A stretch of DNA of 64,000 nt from Trichobilharzia regenti (taxonomy: Eukaryota > Platyhelminthes > Trematoda > Strigeidida > Schistosomatidae). The translations under genes and the position numbers were made by a program. The notes under the pieces were generated by a model. The model was not told the origin of the DNA. It did no database searches and was given only the letters and a program-made list of their open reading frames with translations. Positions 56,767 through 64,000 of this stretch are shown here, piece by piece. Each line of letters starts with the position of its first letter. Position 1 is the first letter of the stretch. The stretch is taken from positions 42,645,804 through 42,709,803 of the forward strand of contig OX235262.1 in NCBI GenBank assembly GCA_944472135.2, given 5' to 3'.

Positions 56767-57585
56767 CTACTACTAATAATAATTTTAACAGTTAATAAGT
56801 AAGACATATTACCATGACAGATTCAAGGTGACCAGCATTTCCATGTGTACACAGAGACCGAGTTTGTAATTGCTAATTGCACAAGCCTCGGCAATTACAA
56901 ACATCTTTCTGTCTTTGTCTGCTGACAACAGTGAATGAATGACTTGATAGCTTCAATTTCATGTTTTTGATTGGACACTAGATGGTAGGTAGTGAGTAAC
57001 TAATATCATACGACTGGTCTTTTGTTCGGTACAAGATTGAAATCTTCTCGATTGTGTGTGTCTCCAATCATCTAGTAGTAATAATAATCCAGAGGGCATC
57101 TTGATGAGACGAACCATCTAGCCTAATGATCACATTGTAAACATCACGGATATAGATAGAATCCAGTCTGTAGCAAACAAAGGATCTAGACTCATGACAC
57201 TAATTACTTAAAACGTAGTATGTCCAAACAGGGCGTCATTGGAATTAATTTTGTGTTATTGTGTATATGTAACAAAATCAAGTTATAATAATTGTCTGGC
57301 TTACATAGTCATGAATTGAAAGGTTGTCTAATCATAGTTTAACTTCTTGTTTTACTGGGTTTTTTTTATTACATAATGACATTTCCTGTCATATGACTTG
57401 GCTAATTTTAAGAGTTTTAGTTTTTTTGGTATGCTCTTACTTTCAATATCGTTTATTATTGTTCGCTACCTATCGAAGAATTGTCTGCAGCATTTTAGGA
57501 TGCATATTTATGTATACCATTTGATTATGTTTCGACAGAATAGCGGAACACATTTCGAAATAGCCAGCAGTCCTACACCTATCTT
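56767..57585. other. unassigned AT-rich sequence
   Basis: No coding or repeat recognised. Confidence 0.35.
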
Positions 57586-57589
57586 TGTT

Positions 57590-57795
57590 TACTATACGTT
57601 TGCACGCATCGGCCATTCAATGGGAAACTGCTTCCTTGCCACGAAGCACTCTGGATCTGATTCACGGTAGACACTCTCCTAAACCTTTGCAAGTCAGTAG
57701 TAAGTCAGAAAAAGTAGGCGGGTTGGACGTGAGGCTACCAACGTCATACCGTGGAAACAACACCACTGCTACGTAAACTTCAAAATTTGAAGCTG
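57590..57795 (+). repeat. degenerate SINE type A
   Basis: GCACGCATCGGCCATTCAAT, then GGTTGGACGTGAGGCTACCA, CACCACTGCTACGTAAACTT and a changed tail follow type A order, with many changes. The open frames here are chance. Confidence 0.5.
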
Positions 57796-58490
57796 TATAT
57801 TCCCATCCGAGTACAAAACAGGTTGAAACACAAAAGCTTGGTAGGTCATACAGTTCAGTAGTGTAAGCTATTTATTATTAGATTACTATCCAAGTGAAAA
57901 ATTATGTCTGTGTAGTTCATATGAGGTCACTTAACTATCTATCATCAAGTGAATCACGTAAATTAATCCAACTTTACTTACACACAGGTTTCAGCAGACA
58001 AGTGATATCATCATCTGTCGTGACAAGTGTGACTTATAGCAAATAACTTCAGCATGCATGTGGTTACTGATTAATTTGTATTGCAAATGAATGACTAAAT
58101 GTGAGGAAACACAAGTCAAACAAATTATAATGTGTCATCTATACAACCAATTGTGTAACACAATTTGTAATCTGATGGAATCAGTGAATATTAATAATAA
58201 TAATAGTATTTTACTAGCAGGTAATAATGATATCTGGATTCCACTATGAACACAAATCACTTAGACATTAAATAAGATCTGAAGAGTTGTTCTCTTTCCG
58301 TTCATATTGGTTACCATTCGGTGACATTAAAAAATAATTCATTTGAAACACAAAGTCTGGAACAATAGGGCACAAAAGAAGATGCGCCACACAATAATAA
58401 TAATAAAACAACCTATAAGAAAAAGAAGAAGACAATCAGATAAAGGGTTTCATCTGGGAAGAAAACAATTATACTTGACAAGAACAAACA
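57796..58490. other. unassigned AT-rich sequence
   Basis: No gene recognised; the basic open frame at 58343 is A-rich and runs into the antisense of a retroelement. Confidence 0.35.
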
Positions 58491-58499
58491 GTATTCGTC

Positions 58500-59290
58500 G
58501 AATTATTGTCAGAAAAAGAAGGAAGAAGAGAACTGCAGCACGCTTGCCATTGACTGCGATTCTTGACCATATCTGATAACGTTTCGAGGCACAGATTCCA
58601 GCTATTTCTCGAACCCCAACCAAGGAGTCGTAACGCCCCGATCGGTGGTAACCTAACACAAATTTCCTTCATCCTACGATGCCATGTCATGGGCTGACCA
58701 CCTCTCCACCTTTTTCATCGCGTCCCAGGGCTAACGGAAAGAGAACGGTATGATAGCCTCTGGGATTATACTTGTGGCACATGTCGAAACCACTGGAGCC
58801 GGTGTTCCCAGATGATGGCATTCAATAAATGGTGATCTTCACTTTGTCCAAACACATGCTGCGGGACCTCAGGACTAGTCACACGATGATACCATGGAAC
58901 TCAAGCAATCCTACGGAGGAAGCAGCAGTGGTGAATACGCAGAGTCATCGCACATCCCAAGGTCGGAGAGGCCAGGTTTCACAGACGTTAGACCAAGACA
59001 GTACGCACCAAAGCACTGTATGCCCGACCTTTTACAGCTAGGCTAACATCACGACGATGCCAAAGGTTGTGGCTCAAGTTGACGCATACCACCGTAGCTT
59101 TCATGATACGGTTGGAAATTACGTCCGTCATACCTAAGCCATCACCCCCACAACTACCCAGATACACAAACTTATCGACAACTTCGAACGGTTCACCTGC
59201 GCAAGTGAGTGCAGGTAGAAGCTCTTGTCAATCTTGTAACAGTACCTTGTACTTAGATGGCGCAATACACATACCACACTTACGTGGTGG
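58500..59290 (-). pseudogene. RTE-type retroelement of a further family, C-terminal half
   Basis: The minus strand reads CGMCIAPSKYKVLLQDW, then FVYLGSCGGDGLGMTDVIS, LWHRRDVSLAVKGRAYSALV, RHVPQ and GGQPMTWHRRMKEICVRL, then GWGSRNSWNLCLETLSDMVK. This parallels family B (LQDW, YLGSC, LWRRRDxRLSx[19 protein letters not shown]) but is clearly diverged. At least two shifts and an inner stop are present. Confidence 0.78.
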
Positions 59291-59925
59291 CATGGTCTTC
59301 ATATTTCTCATATTTCTCTATCTGACTCTAATAAACGAAGAACAGTACTGATAAATATTTAAACAGTGGTTTGTTTCACAAACATTTTCATCTACTCCTA
59401 TATTTGTCTTTGAATCTCTTTTGTCAAGAAAAATAATAATAACACACATTAAGATTATACAATATTAAAGTAAGAAAAATTGCAAAGTGACTATAGTACA
59501 AGTTATTTTTATGACTTAACCTAATTACTTCCCACATAGTTTTATGTGTATAATAAGCATTGTTTTCACGTGTCCGAAAATCCCACCTTCCCCCAACATA
59601 ACTTAGAAATAAAAAAGTAATTCTTGAGAATTTCTTAAACTTCACCCTTCATCTAGAACATATGAGATTAATATGAGTTTTGGATGATGATATTCTGTAC
59701 GTGTATAATACTGTGTAAGATTAAAGATAAGTTATACTACAGAAAGCCTTGAAATCCCATTTGAAGTACATTAATTTTCCGATAAAGTACAGTTTTTATT
59801 ATTATTATTATTCCCACCTTATGTACTAATTAGTACTGTGTATTGATGTGTTTACCATCATGCATTTTGTACAATTTCTTGACTGAATAATTACAAATAC
59901 AAATAAAAAGTGCAGTATGGTGCAG
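59291..59925. other. unassigned; includes one copy of a ~100-bp repeat (59488-59590)
   Basis: 59488-59590 matches 61246-61350 in the same orientation. The rest is AT-rich without signals. Confidence 0.45.
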
Positions 59926-59929
59926 CAGG

Positions 59930-60240
59930 TCGGGCGTGAGAACAAATACTCGCCGAAGACATTGGCCAGGGGTCGCGCTATGTCGTGAATTGGCAGAAAT
60001 TAGAATTCATGGACTGGCCATTGGATCGGGTCCCAGTGGCTAAATGGTATACGAGCTCGCCTTGTAACCAGAAGGTCCTGGGTTCGAATCCCGATGGGTG
60101 GGTGCTGCTGAAGAGTCGCAAGCTGGGATGAAACAGCTGTCCCGTACTCGCAGGTTTTCCCATGGTTCTCTAACTGATGTCAGCTCATGATGAAATCCTG
60201 TAACCAATCAACCAAATCCCTACAAACCAACACTTGGATA
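59930..60240 (+). repeat. tRNA/hammerhead repeat, full length
   Basis: The order is a leader (CAGGTCGGGCGTGAGAACAA), CATTGGATCGGGTCCCAGTG, A-box TGGCTAAATGGTATACGAGC, B-box GGGTTCGAATCCC, ribozyme unit (60102-60145) and tail to CCTACAAACCAACACTTGG. The core CTGAAGA at 60108-60114 satisfies CUGANGA, but stem II (GTCG.../GGAT) and the far side of stem I (CCGTAC) are changed. Confidence 0.8.
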
Positions 60241-61044
60241 CAAATAAAAAGGTTATCATAATACTTAAGCAAAAGTTTTCGTAGGTCCTTTGACCTCTTT
60301 AGGACCTATAAATTTTGAACAAGATATCTCAAAAATATGGATATAATAATTTTCAAGATCTTACCATGAGTAAGATTTCGCTTGGATGTTATTCATTTCA
60401 TTAGCTACGCTATTCAACCATATGTGTTAAAATGTTCATGGTGAAATCAATTCTTATTTTTATTTGGTTAAGACAATCAAATGATCGTATTACCCCCCGC
60501 CCCTTCATTCTCATGGTTTTGTGATTGTTAAAGTTTACCATGAATTGGTTGTTTTGTTTTTTACATTCTTTACACGTTCTACTCTTCAGTTATGTGGTAT
60601 TTATGCTGATGAAAGTAGCATGTGAAAAGGATAAAGGCTTTTGACCATCATAGGAGGAGGGATGCTGTCCAGTTATTTGTGTTAAGTTATTTATGTGTAA
60701 GAGTAGGATAATTTTCGAGTGTTGATCCCAAGGGATTTGATCAATTTCAAATTATATTTGACTTCAGAAAGCCAATGCTTGAAGATTAATTCACGTATTA
60801 TTATTATTGATAGATGAGGGGATTGACTCGCCTCAGTTTCAATAAGTTGTCACGAGTGAAGGATTACCATGAGTTGGAGAAGGAGAGTGATTTTCTTCAT
60901 GGTGAAAATGAGTGTTGAATGTTTGCCCTATTGTTTTGATGCATTTTTACACTATTTAAACTTCGTAAACTGTGATATATCTTAGACTGTATGGTGTTAA
61001 ATGTGTCGCTGATCAGTATGGTCGCATAGCCTTTATTTTCGTTT
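60241..61044. other. unassigned AT-rich sequence
   Basis: No gene or repeat recognised. Confidence 0.35.
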
Positions 61045-61245
61045 TATGTTCTGTCTGTCTGTTTTCGACATAGAACTTTGCATAGATGTCCGGCAGTTCG
61101 AGTCGCCACACTCCATTCCTGTAGCACACAAAGCAACAGAAGAAAGTAGAAGAAATACATAATAGAGACAGTAAAAAGAGGTGTGAGACAAAGGAATAGT
61201 AGTAACGAAGAACAAAAACAGTTTCATTGGAAATCATAAAAACCA
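61045..61245 (-). mobile_element. RTE family B 3' tail
   Basis: (CTGT)n repeat, TTTTCGACATAGAACTTTGC and the standard tail to GTTTCATTGGAAATCATAA, 5' truncated there. Confidence 0.82.
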
Positions 61246-61350
61246 TCATGACTACAGTACAAGTTATTTTCATGACTTGACCTAATTACTTCCCACATAT
61301 TTTCATGTGTATAATAAGCATTGTTTCCACGTGTCCATAAATCTCAGCAC
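61246..61350 (+). repeat. ~100-bp dispersed repeat, second copy
   Basis: Matches 59488-59590 (ACAGTACAAGTTATTTT..., CCTAATTACTTCCCACATA, GTGTATAATAAGCATTGTTT). It lies between two oppositely oriented family B copies. Confidence 0.75.
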
Positions 61351-62075
61351 GGATACAGAGGGCTAGTTTCGCATACGCCCGCCAGTTTATGCCGTCTCTG
61401 GCGCAGACTTGAAATCCAGCTGGCTATCGACCAAAGGGCGGGTGTACAGCACATCAGTCCGCTCCGTCCTCCTTCATGGCTAGCTGTGAAACCTGCCCAT
61501 TGAGAGTGGAAGAAATGAAAAGACTGGCTAGCTGTCTTTGATCATAGGTGCCTGCGCTGTATCTCCAGTGTGAAGTGGTATAATAAGGTGAGCAATATTG
61601 AGGTTAGGCTTCAGTCGAGTACTAGGTAAGGAGGGGAAATCAATCGACGAGGCTGTGAAATTACATCGACTGAGATGGTTAGGACATGTGTTACGTATGC
61701 CTAGTCATCGCCTTCGTCGACGGACAATGTTGGCTGATATAGGATCAGGCTGGAAAAGAGCCACCCAGTGGCGGTCAAACCAAACATGGCACCAGTCAAT
61801 GAAATTTAAAATAGTTGGTTTAAACCACATAGAAAGGTGTGGACTTCCGTTCTCAATGGCACAGATGCATCCACTCCTTGTGACTTATGATTTCAAATGA
61901 AACTGTATTGTTCGTCATTACTATTCCTTTGTCTCACACCTCTTTTTTCTGTCTCTGTATTATGCATTTCTTCTACTTTCTTCTGTTGCTTTGTGTGCTA
62001 CAAGAAGGGAGTGTGGCGACTCGAACTGCCGCACATATATGCAAAATTCTATGTCGAAAGCAGACACACAACATG
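61351..62075 (+). pseudogene. RTE family B C-terminal coding and tail, plus strand
   Basis: The plus strand begins in the [20 protein letters not shown] part. It continues with the TGEIQLAIDQRAGVQHISP region and a clear frame [40 protein letters not shown] (61598-61800), to the tail ending TGTCGAAAGCAGACAC. Frames change near 61480, 61600 and 61830. Confidence 0.8.
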
Positions 62076-62600
62076 ATATCATATATAGAATAGTTCATAT
62101 GATGGATAGATTTCGGGATGAGTTGTAGAATTGCAGGACCGACAGACAACTAAAAACGTTACATAATAGGATGTGAATTTTAGTGAGATAGAATTTAACA
62201 ATGCGAAAACACTGTTTGATTTATAATGACAAATAAGACAAGTAAAATAATAATAATAATATCGGAAACAGTTCACAGTGAGAATAATACTAATAGTTAC
62301 AATGACAATAATAATCATAACCGTAACAAAAATGGAAGGTACATAGAATAACTAAATAAACAAAATGAAAAGCAAAAAAAGAAATGTTTGTCCCTTAGCG
62401 GCTAAGGTAGACATGTGGACTGTACATACTTCTCTTATACAACACAAAGGTTTGGCTTGAATTCATGAATGGGCAAGACCTCTACTATCTTTAGAAGTTT
62501 AGAATGAAGAAAACGCGGCAAGTTAGCATGAATTCGATAGATGCTCCTTAAACCATGGTTGGGGTTGGTAGATTGACAGAAGTCGATCATGTGTTATAGA
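62076..62600. other. unassigned AT-rich sequence
   Basis: AAT-rich runs; no gene recognised. Confidence 0.35.
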
Positions 62601-62604
62601 ATAG

Positions 62605-64000
62605 ACTGTCTGTCTGTTTTCGACATAGAACTTTGCACAAATGTGCGGAAGTTCAAGTCGCCACATTCCGTGTAGCACGCGAAGCAAGAGAAGAAAGTAC
62701 AAGAAAAGCAAATAGAAACAGTGAGCAGAGGTGTGAGACAAAGGAGTAATAAAGAAATACAAAACAGTTTCATTGGAGATCATAAGTCACAGGGAGTGGA
62801 TGCATCTGCGCCACTGAGAACGATTTTGAGCCATGTCACCAATTGTTTCCAACCATAGATTTTTACCGTCCCGAGGACCCCAGCCTGGAAGTCTACACCT
62901 TCCTACGTGGCTTAGACCAACTGTTGTGGATTTCATTGACTGATGCCAAGTTTTTGTTTGACCGCCGCTAGCTTTTTTCCAGCCTGACCCTATATCCGCT
63001 AACATTGCTCGTCGAGGGAGGCGATGGCTTGGCATACGTAACACATGTCCTAACCATCTCAGTCTTTGTAGCTTCACGACTTCGTCGATTGATTTCCCCT
63101 GTTTACCTAGAACTCTACGCCTAACCTCCATGTTGCTCACCTTATTATGCCACTTTACACGGGAAATAGAACGCAGGCACCTATGATCAAAGACAGCTAG
63201 TCTTTTCATGTCTTCCACTCTCAGTGGCCAGGTCTCACAACCATAAAGGAGGACGGAGCGGACTGATGAGCAGTACACCCGCCCTTTGGTCGATAGTCGA
63301 ACATCTCGTCTACGCCAGAGTCGGCGTAAACTAACAAATGCGAAACGAGCCCCTTGTATTCGTGCTGAGATTTCGTCAGAGATCAGCCCGTTGGGGCTGA
63401 TGGTACTTCCCAAATAAGTGAAGCGGTCAACGTGCTCTACCACTTCACTTCCTATTTTTAAACTAGGCGTCGATGTAGTCCAGTCCTGTAACATCATCTT
63501 GCATTTGGCGGGAGCGAATCGCATGCCAAACATTCGTAGATTGCTGTTCAAGGTGTTTAGAAGACTCTGCATTTCGTCAGCGTCTTCGCCTAGAAGGACT
63601 ATATCGTCTGCATATTCCAAGTCAACGAGATTATTCCCAGGTAGCAAGTCAATCCCTGAATCGCTGAAGTCACCTAGGGTTAAGTCCATTAACACATCTA
63701 TGATGAAGTTGAATAGAAAAGGAGATAATGGGCATCCTTGACGGACACCACTGGTCGTCATCAGTTCAGATGACAGCTCGCCGTAAGCCCTCACCTGGCT
63801 GTATGAGTACGAATAGAGTGCCTTAATCAGTGCAATATATTTTCTCGGAATTCCCTTTACAGCCAAGCATCTCCAGAGAACTTCCCGATCGACAGAGTCG
63901 AATGCTGCCTTTAGGTCAAGAAATATAATGACTGTTGGACGCCGGTAGGAATGCCTATGTTCTAGAATCTGTCGGAGGGTGAAGATATGATCAATACACC
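62605..64000 (-). mobile_element. RTE family B retrotransposon, runs off the window
   Basis: The (CTGT)n end and tail (62605-62790) are followed by coding that is still open at the right edge. This is the least damaged family B copy. Confidence 0.88.
62787..64000 (-). CDS. RTE family B reverse transcriptase, partial at the window edge
   Basis: From the edge the frame reads [20 protein letters not shown] and [17 protein letters not shown], then [35 protein letters not shown] and the catalytic [17 protein letters not shown]. The C-terminal part has [59 protein letters not shown] and [17 protein letters not shown]. There are no stops across more than 400 codons. The Met at 63866 is internal, not a start. 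The endonuclease and leader would lie beyond 64000, so intactness cannot be judged. Confidence 0.9.
   Translation of the reverse strand, partial: CIDHIFTLRQILEHRHSYRRPTVIIFLDLKAAFDSVDREVLWRCLAVKGIPRKYIALIKALYSYSYSQVRAYGELSSELMTTSGVRQGCPLSPFLFNFIIDVLMDLTLGDFSDSGIDLLPGNNLVDLEYADDIVLLGEDADEMQSLLNTLNSNLRMFGMRFAPAKCKMMLQDWTTSTPSLKIGSEVVEHVDRFTYLGSTISPNGLISDEISARIQGARFAFVSLRRLWRRRDVRLSTKGRVYCSSVRSVLLYGCETWPLRVEDMKRLAVFDHRCLRSISRVKWHNKVSNMEVRRRVLGKQGKSIDEVVKLQRLRWLGHVLRMPSHRLPRRAMLADIGSGWKKASGGQTKTWHQSMKSTTVGLSHVGRCRLPGWGPRDGKNLWLETIGDMAQNRSQWRRCIHSL

Noticed and set aside
1..64000. CRISPR arrays, bacterial operons or phage
   Set aside because: There are no spaced identical repeats with unique spacers and no prokaryotic gene structure; spliced genes and retroelements show a eukaryotic genome.

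Overview
The window looks like nuclear DNA of a schistosome-type flatworm (Schistosoma or a close relative). It is AT-rich and crowded with RTE-clade non-LTR retrotransposons, Penelope-like elements, Ty3/gypsy LTR remnants, tRNA-headed SINEs, and repeats that carry hammerhead-ribozyme-like motifs resembling the schistosome Sm-alpha family. No bacterial operons, rRNA or CRISPR were seen. The organism assignment is inference from repeat content and gene structure.

One host gene could be supported. It lies on the + strand and encodes a FAM102/EEIG1-type protein with an N-terminal C2 (NT-C2) domain. Its exons are 2862-3016, 3048-3168, 5812-6011 and 43067-43551. All junctions are GT...AG and in phase, giving 961 coding bases, and the 3' end is not resolved. 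The first intron is only 31 nt, while the third is about 37 kb and holds most of the mobile elements. A weak candidate fifth exon lies at 47832-47883.

Layout: 1-3168, gene 5' region. 4100-5263, a SINE and an internally deleted RTE. 8350-9448, a Penelope-like inverted-arm insertion. 10009-11373, a Penelope-like ORF with YVDD and GIY-YIG domains, bracketed by 73-bp inverted repeats. 13963-17496, an 814-bp long inverted repeat with a ribozyme-bearing spacer; a second RTE family is inserted in its right arm. 19379-23022, a full-length RTE with an intact 1030-aa ORF and an 11-bp target duplication. 23-26 kb, RTE debris. 27530-29169, a gypsy element reduced to integrase between LTRs. 29.9-33.2 kb, tRNA/ribozyme repeats and SINEs. 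34.4-38.5 kb, Penelope-like and RTE fragments. 39-41.4 kb, a frameshifted RTE. 43-43.6 kb, exon 4. 44-64 kb, more RTE fragments, SINEs, LTRs, a tRNA-Lys-like sequence, tRNA/hammerhead repeats, and an RTE copy running off the right edge.

Apart from the host gene, almost every long ORF belongs to a retroelement. The most unusual structures are the 31-nt intron, the exact 814-bp inverted repeat, and the family of tRNA-promoter plus hammerhead repeats whose catalytic core is altered in the copies examined.
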